From: JADFUS01 sp964600025
Lineage (GTDB): Bacteria > Bacteroidota > Bacteroidia > Bacteroidales > Rikenellaceae
Length of the DNA stretch: 48,387 nt
NCBI GenBank assembly: GCA_964600025.1
Contig: CAZRHJ010000010.1
Coordinates: forward strand, 1-48,387
Direction: 5' to 3'
The position numbers and the translations under genes are program-made. The notes beneath the pieces were generated by a model. The model searched no databases. It saw nothing but the letters and a program-made list of their open reading frames with translations, and was not told the DNA's origin. Shown here one piece after another: positions 15,739 through 24,257 of the stretch. Positions within the stretch are counted from its first letter, which is position 1. Each line of letters opens with the position of its first letter.

Positions 15739-17284
15739 TATGTTAAAATCAACTTACACAAAGTCCTATATTTATATTTACCTTTGGCATATTATTTCTA
15801 TAGTATTAGGATTGGCATCTATATTTGTTGTTGTCCCATACCTCTCGTCGAACAGTGTGCTATATGGGATCTACTCTATATGTGTTACATTGATGATGTT
15901 TTATAGTTATGCAGATATAGGTTTTTTAAGTGCGGGTCAGAAGTTTGCAGCTGAATATTATGCACAAGGAGAGAGACGAAAAGAAATATCTGTTCTTTCG
16001 TTTACTGCTTTCTTGATTCTCTTATTCTTCTTTGTGATATCTCTGGTTTTGATGTTAATCTCCTTTAACCCAAATTGGGTAATAAAGAATATCGTTGACT
16101 TAAATGAACTAAAAATCTTCCGTTCACTTGTCTGGATTCTTATTGTTTCGTTTCCAGTTTTTGTAGCTCAACGCATTTTGATGCTGACCTATGCTGTGAA
16201 GCTTGAGGATTTTCGCTATCAAAGATTTGTTGTAATAGGGAATCTAACAAAGATTCTATCTGTATTTTTATTCTTCTCAGGAAGCAATTATATGCTTGTA
16301 GAATATTTTCTTGCTCTCCATATAATTAACCTGTTGGTGGTTATTTGTGGTTGTATTGATGCGAAGAGACGTTATAAATATAGTTGGACAGAGATAAGAG
16401 ACACCTTTTCAGAGTATGGAGTTGTGTTCAAAAAGGTGCGGCCTCTTGCTGCGGTAAGCTTCCTATCAGCTCTCTGTTGGTTTGTATATTATGAGATAGA
16501 TAATTTTGTAGTTTCGTCTCTATTAGGAGTGGAGAAATTGGCAATATACGCTATCGCACTTGCAATACTCACTGCTTTTAGAACTTTTTTAGGAGCACTC
16601 TTTACCCCTTTTACATCGAGATTTAACCACTTAATAGGAGAGGGCAATATCGATGGATTAAACTCATTTTTCTATAATATTGCAACACTGCTTTTCCCTA
16701 TAATAGTCTTTCCGATAATAATTGTCGGAACAATGGCTGATAGTTTTGTCATTTCGTGGGTAGGAGAAGATTATGTGGAGTCTATCCCACTACTTAAGGT
16801 GATGGTCTACTGTAATATATTTGCATTTATTTCATATCTGAATACCCCATATATGATGGGGCTCCAAAAGGTGAAGCCCGTTAGTTATTCTGCAATTCTT
16901 GGTCCGGTAATCTTTTGGGGCGGAGTTTTTGTGACAATTAACCATTGGGGACTATATTCTTTTGGTTTTTGGAAGATGTTTTCGATGTGTGCAGTCGCAC
17001 TATTCCTCTACTTTTATGTTAGTAGGATAATGAAAAGAAACTATTTCGAGCTATTCTTGCAACTGGCTAAGAATTATGCAATTCCTCTGATTGCAACTAT
17101 TCTTTTGAGTCTATTTGCTAAGAGATATATGATCTCAGAACACAATAATGCCGCATTGATAATAAATGTTATAAGCATATTTGGGGTCTTTGTCTTTTCT
17201 TATGGAATTTCTGTTTTAACTTGCAAACAATTAAGACAATACATATTTAAATTACTAAAAATTACAAATAATGAATCAATTTAA
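15725..17284 (+). CDS. wzx: Wzx-type oligosaccharide-lipid flippase
   Basis: 519 residues with 12-14 predicted membrane helices, the MATE/MOP-like layout of Wzx. It moves undecaprenyl-linked repeat units to the periplasm. The ATG at 15725 overlaps the licD-like gene by 14 bp; an in-frame ATG at 15740, preceded by GAAGGA and just past the licD stop, is an equally good start. It overlaps the next gene (rfbG) by 14 bp. A second, unrelated flippase gene is at 45055-46530. Confidence 0.85.
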   Translation: MKDTNMLKSTYTKSYIYIYLWHIISIVLGLASIFVVVPYLSSNSVLYGIYSICVTLMMFYSYADIGFLSAGQKFAAEYYAQGERRKEISVLSFTAFLILLFFFVISLVLMLISFNPNWVIKNIVDLNELKIFRSLVWILIVSFPVFVAQRILMLTYAVKLEDFRYQRFVVIGNLTKILSVFLFFSGSNYMLVEYFLALHIINLLVVICGCIDAKRRYKYSWTEIRDTFSEYGVVFKKVRPLAAVSFLSALCWFVYYEIDNFVVSSLLGVEKLAIYAIALAILTAFRTFLGALFTPFTSRFNHLIGEGNIDGLNSFFYNIATLLFPIIVFPIIIVGTMADSFVISWVGEDYVESIPLLKVMVYCNIFAFISYLNTPYMMGLQKVKPVSYSAILGPVIFWGGVFVTINHWGLYSFGFWKMFSMCAVALFLYFYVSRIMKRNYFELFLQLAKNYAIPLIATILLSLFAKRYMISEHNNAALIINVISIFGVFVFSYGISVLTCKQLRQYIFKLLKITNNESI

Positions 17285-18374
17285 TAATGTTTACTCTAAA
17301 AAGAGGGTGCTAATCACTGGTAATACAGGATTTAAAGGCTCTTGGCTATCTACGTGGTTGTTGATGTGTGGAGCAGAGGTGTATGGTTTTTCTAATGAGG
17401 TACCAACATCTCCTGCAATGTTTAATGTTTTGAAACTGGAAGACAAAATCAATCATAAATATGGAGATATTCGAGATACGAGAAGTATAAATGACTATAT
17501 ACAAGAAGTTAAGCCTAACTTTATTTTCCATTTAGCAGCTCAGGCAATTGTCTCTACTTCATACAAGAACCCTTTCGATACGATAACTACAAACGTCGTA
17601 GGAACTGCCTCTGTTCTCGAAGCTATTCGCAACATTACGTGGGATTGTACCTGTGTACTTATTACAAGCGATAAAGCTTACGATAATGTAGAATGGATTT
17701 GGGGGTATAGAGAGTCTGATGCAATTGGAGGTAGCGATCCATACTCAAGCAGTAAGGGTTCTGCAGAGTTGGTCATAAAGAGTTACTGGCTATCGTTCAT
17801 CTCTAAGATGACAAACATTAAGATGGGTGTAGCTCGTGCTGGCAATGTGATTGGTGGAGGAGACTGGGCAGCTGACAGAATCGTTGTAGATTGTGTCCGA
17901 GCATTTGCAAATGGTGATACTGTAGAGCTTCGTAGCCCACAGGCAACACGCCCATGGCAACACGTTTTGGAACCATTGAATGGATATCTTGTTTTAGGAC
18001 AATATCTATACCAAAATAAGGTAACAAATGGAGAAGTATTCAATTTTGGACCTCGTGCAGAGCAGACAAAAACAGTGTTCGAACTAGCACAGGATCTCTC
18101 TCAGAGATGGGGTTTGAACAAAGATGAGGCGGTGAAAATTACCGATAACATTCCTTTCAAGGAGGCAACTCTACTGAAACTAAATTGTGATAAGGCATTG
18201 GCATACCTTAACTGGCACTCAGTGCTACACTATACACAATGTGTTGATATTATCGCAGAGTGGTATCGTGCATACTACGTTGAAAACAACGACGATATGT
18301 TCTATTTGACTCAGTCACAAATAGAGTATTACATTGAGCAAGCTCAGAAACAGAATCTATTATGGACAAAATAA
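17271..18374 (+). CDS. rfbG: CDP-glucose 4,6-dehydratase
   Basis: 367 residues, full length for RfbG. NAD site is ITGNTGFKGSWLSTWL; SDKAYDNVEWIWGYRE and DPYSSSKGSAE (with the catalytic YxxxK) are characteristic of the CDP-glucose enzyme rather than the dTDP one. Converts CDP-glucose to CDP-4-keto-6-deoxyglucose. Forms a branch with the RmlC-like gene (overlap 13 bp), the cytidylyltransferase at 18865 and the aminotransferase at 19620. Confidence 0.93.
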   Translation: MNQFNNVYSKKRVLITGNTGFKGSWLSTWLLMCGAEVYGFSNEVPTSPAMFNVLKLEDKINHKYGDIRDTRSINDYIQEVKPNFIFHLAAQAIVSTSYKNPFDTITTNVVGTASVLEAIRNITWDCTCVLITSDKAYDNVEWIWGYRESDAIGGSDPYSSSKGSAELVIKSYWLSFISKMTNIKMGVARAGNVIGGGDWAADRIVVDCVRAFANGDTVELRSPQATRPWQHVLEPLNGYLVLGQYLYQNKVTNGEVFNFGPRAEQTKTVFELAQDLSQRWGLNKDEAVKITDNIPFKEATLLKLNCDKALAYLNWHSVLHYTQCVDIIAEWYRAYYVENNDDMFYLTQSQIEYYIEQAQKQNLLWTK

Positions 18375-18823
18375 AAAGTACTATAGAAGGGGTCTGTGTT
18401 ACTCCATTAAAACAAATATTTCACCCCAAAGGGGATATTTTTCATGCAATGAAAAAGAGCGACAATGGCTTTAAAGCATTTGGAGAGGCTTATTTCTCTA
18501 CTATCAACGAGGGAGAGATAAAGGCATGGAAATTACATCGCAGTATGACACTTAACTTGGTATGCATTCAAGGTAAAATAAAATTTGTTTTATTTGATAA
18601 GCGACAGGAATCAAAAACCAAAGACGTTTTTGATGAAATAGTGTTATCTGTTGAGGATAATTATGCTCGATTGACGATTCCTCCGGGTGTTTGGATGGGA
18701 ATGCAGGCCATAGGTAAAAACAAAAGTATGTTGCTCAATATTGCTGATATTGAGCACGATCCAATTGAGCAGACAAACACGCCAATCGAACAGAGTGATA
18801 TTCAATACGATTGGAATCGTTAG
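18362..18823 (+). CDS. RmlC-like cupin, probable 3,5-epimerase of the CDP-sugar branch
   Basis: 153 residues, shorter than RmlC (about 180). The pattern GEAYFSTINEGEIKAWKLHR, then VCIQGKIKFVLFD and LTIPPGVWMGMQAI, matches dTDP-4-dehydrorhamnose 3,5-epimerase-like proteins. The His in WKLHR aligns with the catalytic His of RmlC; the usual PPG..HGF reads PPGVWMGM, so one His is missing. Located between rfbG and rfbF, so it probably acts on CDP-4-keto-6-deoxyglucose, changing the configuration at C3 and/or C5. A ketoisomerase role cannot be excluded. Confidence 0.72.
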   Translation: MDKIKSTIEGVCVTPLKQIFHPKGDIFHAMKKSDNGFKAFGEAYFSTINEGEIKAWKLHRSMTLNLVCIQGKIKFVLFDKRQESKTKDVFDEIVLSVEDNYARLTIPPGVWMGMQAIGKNKSMLLNIADIEHDPIEQTNTPIEQSDIQYDWNR

Positions 18824-18864
18824 TAAGTATTGAAATTATAGTAAACATTTAAAATAATATTAAT

Positions 18865-19629
18865 ATGAAAGTAGTAATCTTAGCAGGAGGTTTGGGGACT
18901 CGTATCTCTGAATATACAACAAAAATTCCAAAGCCAATGGTAGAAATTGGTGAAAAACCTATTATTTGGCACATAATGAACTGGTACTCAAAATTTGGTT
19001 ATAACGATTTCGTTATTGCTCTTGGCTACAAAGCACAAATAGTAAAGGAGTACTTCTTGAACTATTATGCTCTGAATAACGATTTTAAAGTGGATCTGCA
19101 AAGTGGTAGTATCGAATATATCAACGACAATCACAAAAACTGGAAGGTTACGCTTGTTGATACTGGTATAAACACAATGACAGGAGGGAGAGTAAAACGC
19201 TTACAGAATATTATTGGAAATGAGCCATTTATGCTTACATATGGAGACGGCTTGTCGGATATTAATATCAATAATCTTGTTGAGCATCACAAGAACTCTG
19301 GCAAAATTGCAACGCTGTCGGCAGTTCATCCAACAGCTAGATTTGGCGAGCTTGCAATAGATGAAAATAACTCTGTTGAAAGTTTCGAGGAGAAGCCACA
19401 ATTGGCAGGAGGTCGCATCAATGGAGGTTTCTTTGTGTTGAATCCTGAAATTTTTGGATATATTGACAACGATACAACTATTTTTGAAAGAAAGCCAATG
19501 GAAACGTTAGTTATGAATGGTCAATTGAACGCATATAAGCACGATGGTTTTTGGCAGTCGATGGATACCGTTCGAGAGAGACAGATTTTAGAGGAACTTT
19601 GGAATTCAGAGAATGCACCATGGAAATAA
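18865..19629 (+). CDS. rfbF: Glucose-1-phosphate cytidylyltransferase
   Basis: 254 residues, standard RfbF length. AGGLGTRISEYTTKIPKPMV is the CTP-binding signature; GEKPIIWHIMNWYSKFG, TYGDGLSDI and GRINGGFFVLNPEIF are all RfbF landmarks. Makes CDP-glucose, the substrate of the dehydratase at 17271. Its stop overlaps the start of the aminotransferase by 10 bp. Confidence 0.94.
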   Translation: MKVVILAGGLGTRISEYTTKIPKPMVEIGEKPIIWHIMNWYSKFGYNDFVIALGYKAQIVKEYFLNYYALNNDFKVDLQSGSIEYINDNHKNWKVTLVDTGINTMTGGRVKRLQNIIGNEPFMLTYGDGLSDININNLVEHHKNSGKIATLSAVHPTARFGELAIDENNSVESFEEKPQLAGGRINGGFFVLNPEIFGYIDNDTTIFERKPMETLVMNGQLNAYKHDGFWQSMDTVRERQILEELWNSENAPWK

Positions 19630-20741
19630 AAAATATTAGACTCTCTAAGTCGGTTCTCGGACAAGAGGAGATTGATGCTGTAACAGATGTTCTTAAACAT
19701 GAGTACCTTGGAATGGGGATATACGTTAAGCGATTTGAAGATAGCCTATCCGATTTCTTTGGGAGAGAGACAGTCTTAGTAAATACAGGAACAACAGCTC
19801 TTCAACTTGCACTTCAGGGTATCGGTTTGCTGAAAGATGATGAGGTGTTAGTGCAATCTTTGACCTACGTAGCCTGTTTTCAGGCAATCAGAGCCGCAGG
19901 AGGAAAGCCCGTTGCATGTGAGGTAGACAATAAAACTTTAACGATAAATCTTGATGATGCAGCAAGTAAGATAACCCCAAAGACAAAAGCAATTATGCCT
20001 GTACACTATGCTGGCAATACTGGAAATTTACAGGCTATTTATGATTTTGCCAAGAAGCATAATCTGAGGGTTATTGAGGACGCCTCACACGCTTTTGGCA
20101 CCAAATACAACAATCAGTTAATTGGTAGTTTTGGAGATATCTGCTGTATTAGTATGGACGGTATCAAGAATATCACTTCGGGGGAAGGGGGTATGGTTAT
20201 CTCCAACGATAAAAAGGTGATAAATTGCGTTAAGGACATTCGACTTCTTGGTGTAAAGAATGATACAAATAGCCGTTATGCAGGTACTCGATCGTGGGAT
20301 TTTGACGTAACAGAACAGGGTTGGCGTTGCCATATGAGTAATATAATGGCTGCAATTGGGATTGTACAGTTCTCTAAATTCCCGAAATTTAAGAATATCC
20401 GTCAGAAGTATGCAAAAATCTATAAACGAGAACTTGCATCTTTTACACAAGTTATTGATTGCAATTACGATGATGTTGTGCCACATATTTTTGTGATACG
20501 AGTAGACTCAAAAAGACGTAATAACCTGCGTACTGTACTGGAAGAAGCGGGTGTCCCAACAGGAATGCATTACAAACCAAACCACCTTCTTACACTGTTT
20601 GCTTATAATCAAGATAACTCTACTCTTACTCAAACAGAGCAGATATACAAAGAGATACTTACCTTACCTCTGCACCCAGAGCTAAAAGAGCATGAGATCC
20701 TATATATTTGTAATATAATAAAGAATGAGCTTAGTAAATAA
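19620..20741 (+). CDS. DegT/DnrJ/EryC1 family sugar aminotransferase
   Basis: 373 residues from ATG 19620. The longer frame from 19551 lies inside rfbF and adds 23 unconserved residues, whereas MEIKNIRLSKSVLGQEEID starts as homologues do. Landmarks: LVNTGTTALQLAL, IMPVHYAGN, RVIEDASHAFG, and SMDGIKNITSGEGGMV with the PLP-binding lysine. The lysine separates it from RfbH/E1 dehydrases of the CDP-dideoxysugar pathway, which have His there, so it should transfer an amino group to a keto sugar, probably the CDP-4-keto-6-deoxyhexose made by its neighbours. UDP-4-keto sugar from the 630 gene is an alternative substrate. Confidence 0.87.
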   Translation: MEIKNIRLSKSVLGQEEIDAVTDVLKHEYLGMGIYVKRFEDSLSDFFGRETVLVNTGTTALQLALQGIGLLKDDEVLVQSLTYVACFQAIRAAGGKPVACEVDNKTLTINLDDAASKITPKTKAIMPVHYAGNTGNLQAIYDFAKKHNLRVIEDASHAFGTKYNNQLIGSFGDICCISMDGIKNITSGEGGMVISNDKKVINCVKDIRLLGVKNDTNSRYAGTRSWDFDVTEQGWRCHMSNIMAAIGIVQFSKFPKFKNIRQKYAKIYKRELASFTQVIDCNYDDVVPHIFVIRVDSKRRNNLRTVLEEAGVPTGMHYKPNHLLTLFAYNQDNSTLTQTEQIYKEILTLPLHPELKEHEILYICNIIKNELSK

Positions 20742-21666
20742 AAATCCATTGGTCACGATCATTATTAACTTTTATAATGGCGAGATCTATCTATCCAAAG
20801 CAATAGAGAGTGTTCTGGAGCAGACATATAGCAATATAGAGTTGCTTCTCTATGATAATCTATCTACGGATTCAAGTCGAATGATTGCCCATAGCTATGA
20901 CGATAGTCGTATTCGCTATATCCTTGCTGAGGAGTTCACTCCGTTAGGAGAGGCTCGTAATAGAGCATTAAAGTTATCAAAAGGAGAATTTATCGGTTTT
21001 CTGGATTGCGATGACTGGGTAGAAAAGAACAAAGTTGAGGCTACCTTAAAGGGGTTCGATGATGATAGTGTTGGCTTAGTCTACACTAATGGTTATAGTT
21101 ACTTTACCCAAAGAGAGAAGTATAGACCATTCTATGGCTCTGTACATCAAAAGGAGGGAGAGATGTTTGACTACCTTCTATCCTCGTACCATTTAGCTAT
21201 TCCTACGGTTATGTTCCGTCGTTCTGTTATGGAAGCATTACCTAATTGGTTCTGCTCTGATTTTTCGATGATTGAAGAATTTGATTTCTTCTTGAAGATA
21301 GCCAAGATTAGTAAAGTCAAATATGTGAATGCTTATTTGGGTTATTGGAGAGTGCACAGTAGTAGTCTTACTTGGAGCAAAAAACATCTGTTTGAACAAG
21401 AGATGAGATTGTTTCTGTCAAGATTGTTGCTTGAAAATCCAGAACTAAAGAGTACTAATGGAGTAAAGAAGTATCGTGCAAAGATTGCATTCCACTCTTT
21501 TATGAATGAGTGGGATAAAAACCTTAATAAACCAAATAGAAAAATACTAAAAGATGCTTTTGGGTATGACACTAAGTTAATAGCTCTCTACGCACTTTCA
21601 CTATTTGGCAGGAAATTTTTTAACAAAGTATTAAAAACTCTTGGGAGATCAATATGGCAAGACTAA
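20725..21666 (+). CDS. Family 2 glycosyltransferase
   Basis: 313 residues with a GT-A fold: VTIIINFYNGEIYLSKAIES, then VLEQTYSNIELLLYDN, GEARNRALKLSKGEF and GFLDCDDW with the metal-binding DxD. Inverting GT2 enzymes add one sugar of the repeat unit at the inner membrane face. Overlaps the aminotransferase by 17 bp and the polymerase by 13 bp. Donor unknown. Confidence 0.88.
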   Translation: MSLVNKNPLVTIIINFYNGEIYLSKAIESVLEQTYSNIELLLYDNLSTDSSRMIAHSYDDSRIRYILAEEFTPLGEARNRALKLSKGEFIGFLDCDDWVEKNKVEATLKGFDDDSVGLVYTNGYSYFTQREKYRPFYGSVHQKEGEMFDYLLSSYHLAIPTVMFRRSVMEALPNWFCSDFSMIEEFDFFLKIAKISKVKYVNAYLGYWRVHSSSLTWSKKHLFEQEMRLFLSRLLLENPELKSTNGVKKYRAKIAFHSFMNEWDKNLNKPNRKILKDAFGYDTKLIALYALSLFGRKFFNKVLKTLGRSIWQD

Positions 21667-22772
21667 CGAAAAGTAGTATTTTCTTAGCATTGCTATACTT
21701 TGCACCATGGATAAATGTGTTTTCATATAGGATAAGTTCAGCGGTCGCAATGTCCTTTGTTTTCCTATGTGTGATACTTATTACTATGTTTTCAATTTTA
21801 GAGAGAACAAATGTGCGTGTGGAGTATTTCAAGATAATTGCAAGACTTGGAGTTATGTACGCAACAATGTTGTGTACACTATTATTATATCTTGTTGAGG
21901 GTTTTTTTAATCCTATTTTTATATTCTTTAATCTGTTTCTAATCTTAACTCTAATCTTTCCGCTGGTTATAGATATTGAAGAATTTGCAAAGAGGTATTT
22001 ATATAGATACTTATCATATCTCATTATACTTATTAGTATCTCAATAATTGTAGATTATATACTCCTTCACTCGGGAATGATGTCTATGCAGATAATGTAT
22101 GACCCAGAAAAATTTACCTATATTGATCGTCCTTTTGGTCTTTTTGGTCAACCGAGCGTTAACGCTAGCCTCATCTGTACTTTCTATCTATTGAGACTCT
22201 ATATTGGCGAAATTTGGAGTATAGATAAATCCAAAAATAAAGGGCTTCTAATATTAGCAACTATAGCTGTTATTTTGCAGGGTAGTGGTAGCGGATTTAT
22301 CTCTCTGCTATTTGTGTATATTGCAATTAATAGAATCAACAAGTATTTAATAATAGTCATTTTCCCAATTCTTATAGGAGTTATACACTATATTGTTGTC
22401 AATGATATTGTAGATAAGGTGGGGGTAACATATATCACTGAGTTATTTGACTTTTTCCTTATCGTCTTAGATGAGTTTTTTAGTCTATTTTCCTCTGCAC
22501 GAGATATTCTGATAGGTGTTTTTTATCCAAAATTTCAAATAACTATAGACTTTGGACCGCTATACCATATCGTTAATATGGGAGCAATTATGTATGTTGC
22601 TTTTTATAGTATGCTTCTAAGCCTTTACATAAAGGAGAAAAATCGTAATTTTAGATACTCCTTAATTATATTAACTATCTCAAGTCTGCATTATCCTGTA
22701 ATGTTTTATGTTGTAATGCATTTTGTTTGGGTATTGTTGCTGTTTGTTGTTTATAGAAACAGGAATAATTAG
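21654..22772 (+). CDS. wzy: Putative Wzy O-antigen/capsule polymerase
   Basis: 372 residues, nearly all hydrophobic with about 10-11 membrane helices and few soluble loops. A QGSGSGFISLLFVY stretch and the loop around FGLFGQPSVNASL resemble the periplasmic loop regions of Wzy-like proteins. Sequence conservation in this class is low, so the call rests on topology and on being the only such protein beside wzx and the GT genes. Confidence 0.7.
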   Translation: MARLTKSSIFLALLYFAPWINVFSYRISSAVAMSFVFLCVILITMFSILERTNVRVEYFKIIARLGVMYATMLCTLLLYLVEGFFNPIFIFFNLFLILTLIFPLVIDIEEFAKRYLYRYLSYLIILISISIIVDYILLHSGMMSMQIMYDPEKFTYIDRPFGLFGQPSVNASLICTFYLLRLYIGEIWSIDKSKNKGLLILATIAVILQGSGSGFISLLFVYIAINRINKYLIIVIFPILIGVIHYIVVNDIVDKVGVTYITELFDFFLIVLDEFFSLFSSARDILIGVFYPKFQITIDFGPLYHIVNMGAIMYVAFYSMLLSLYIKEKNRNFRYSLIILTISSLHYPVMFYVVMHFVWVLLLFVVYRNRNN

Positions 22773-22799
22773 CCAAACGTCTATATATATTCCTTAATT

Positions 22800-23936
22800 A
22801 TGATGAAAAAAACAAAGAAAATTCTGTTCGTAGCAAATATTTTCAAACATTTAAAGGCATTTCATCTGCCATATATTGATTTCTTTAAAGAGAACGGTTG
22901 GCAGGTTGACCTAATGGCAGGGGGAGAAGATCTTGAATTTGATAATATTGACAATAAATTTCATATTAATGTTCAACGCTCTCCATTTAGTTTTAAGAAC
23001 TTTTCTGCCTATAAACAAGCAAAAAAGATAATTGATAATGGAGAGTATGATATAGTGTATTGCCACACAGCAATGGCTGCTGTCATTGCTCGTTTGGCAT
23101 CATTGCGAAATCGCAAATTGGGTAAAACAAAGGTCATCTATGTTGCTCACGGCTTCCATTTTTGCAAAGGGAGTCCAATCTCATATTGGCTAATGTACTA
23201 TCCTGTCGAGAAATTCTTATCGTATTATACAGATACCTTAGTTACTATCAACGAGGAGGATTATCAGTGTGCCAAAAGAGGCAAATTTGGGTGTGGTGCT
23301 CTATATAAGATCAACGGCATTGGAGTAGACTTGGAGCGTTTTGCTCCAATAGAGAATGAGTATAAGTGTAAACTTCGCCAGATGAACAACTTATCTGAGA
23401 ATGATTTTGTGCTAATATACACAGCTGAACATAACTTTAATAAAAACCATAAGATAATCATTGATGCTACAAAAGTTTTGGTTCAGAAAATACAAAATAT
23501 TAAGGTATTATTTGCGGGGGAGGGTATTATGTTAGAGCAAAATCAACATTATGCAAAGTCTTTGGGGCTTGAAAGAAATATTGCTTTTTTAGGATTTCGA
23601 AATGATATACCAAGCTTGGTCTCTGCCAGTGATATTGTGATTTCAACAAGCAGAAGAGAGGGTCTTGGTCTTAATATTATTGAAGGGTTGGCCAACGGTC
23701 GTCCAGTAGTTGCCACAAAAAATAGAGGACATAACGAGCTTATTGAAGATGGTGTGAACGGATTTCTAACTGAACAAGGGGATTTGGAAGGATTTGTAGC
23801 AGCAGTACTAAAACTATATGATAATCGTGAATTGTATAATAGTGTTAGTATGAATGCTAATAAATCGGTTCAGAAGTATAGTATAAATAACTCCTTAGAT
23901 CAGATCAAACGAATCTTTGAAGAGACGTTAAAATAG
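22800..23936 (+). CDS. Family 4 glycosyltransferase
   Basis: 378 residues, GT-B fold. The N-terminal domain begins KILFVANIFKHLKAFHLPY; YVAHGFHFCKGSP is typical of the EpsD/CapM-like subgroup. The C-terminal donor domain has LIYTAEHNFNKNHK and SRREGLGLNIIEGLANGRPV with the E-x7-E motif. Retaining transferase for one linkage of the repeat unit. Last intact gene of the cassette: the remnant of an initiating sugar transferase follows directly, the usual gene order in such operons. Confidence 0.9.
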   Translation: MMKKTKKILFVANIFKHLKAFHLPYIDFFKENGWQVDLMAGGEDLEFDNIDNKFHINVQRSPFSFKNFSAYKQAKKIIDNGEYDIVYCHTAMAAVIARLASLRNRKLGKTKVIYVAHGFHFCKGSPISYWLMYYPVEKFLSYYTDTLVTINEEDYQCAKRGKFGCGALYKINGIGVDLERFAPIENEYKCKLRQMNNLSENDFVLIYTAEHNFNKNHKIIIDATKVLVQKIQNIKVLFAGEGIMLEQNQHYAKSLGLERNIAFLGFRNDIPSLVSASDIVISTSRREGLGLNIIEGLANGRPVVATKNRGHNELIEDGVNGFLTEQGDLEGFVAAVLKLYDNRELYNSVSMNANKSVQKYSINNSLDQIKRIFEETLK

Positions 23937-23937
23937 T

Positions 23938-24150
23938 CTGCTATATATAAAAATCAAAAAAGTCGTTGATTTCATAGTTTCTCTATTGATGTTAATCCTA
24001 CTTTTGCCAATGCTTATTTACAACCATAACAGGCCACATTATTCGTGCTATATGCTCACACTTGAGTATATACGCCTACAAAAAGAATTAAAAAAAACAA
24101 CGTATAGTAAAAAAACAAAATCAGCAAGTGGATTGCAATACACTTGCTGA
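23938..24150 (+). pseudogene. N-terminal remnant of a PglC/WbaP-type initiating sugar transferase
   Basis: Directly after the GT4 stop, an open frame encodes IKKVVDFIVSLLMLILLLPM, matching the opening of bacterial sugar transferases (PF02397: basic residues, F/V-DF, then a reentrant hydrophobic helix ending LLLP). After about position 24018 the reading turns into unrelated residues (NHNRPHYSCYMLTLEY) and stops at 24150, with none of the catalytic domain. No ATG precedes the helix; the first in-frame ATG is inside it at 23989. The frame therefore looks like a beheaded, non-functional gene at a recombination junction. Confidence 0.55.
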
Positions 24151-24152
24151 TT
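24119..24152. terminator. Hairpin between the cassette and the epimerase gene
   Basis: AATCAGCAAGTG (24119-24130) pairs perfectly with CACTTGCTGATT (24141-24152) across a 10-nt loop. No T run follows on the + strand, but on the - strand the hairpin is followed by a T-rich stretch. Its right arm contains the TTG used as -33 by the next promoter. It may terminate the cassette transcript, or act as an operator. Confidence 0.5.
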
Positions 24153-24173
24153 CAAAACAATTCATTATATTTG
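24144..24173 (+). promoter_or_regulatory. Promoter of the epimerase/initiating transferase genes
   Basis: TTG (24144-24146), 19 bp, then TATATTTG (24166-24173) fits the Bacteroidetes consensus and lies 85 bp before the ATG at 24258. The -33 element is inside a 12-bp inverted repeat, so folding or protein binding there could affect transcription. Confidence 0.55.
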
Positions 24174-24257
24174 TATCAAACTTGTAAACTTTTTTCAGGA
24201 CGAAACAAAGAGATATAATTAATAAAAGAACAAAACAGCTTTACTCTAAATAATTTT

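Noticed and set aside
19551..19619. Longer start for the DegT aminotransferase
   Set aside because: The extra 23 residues are an out-of-frame reading of rfbF; the family starts at MEIKNIRLSK.
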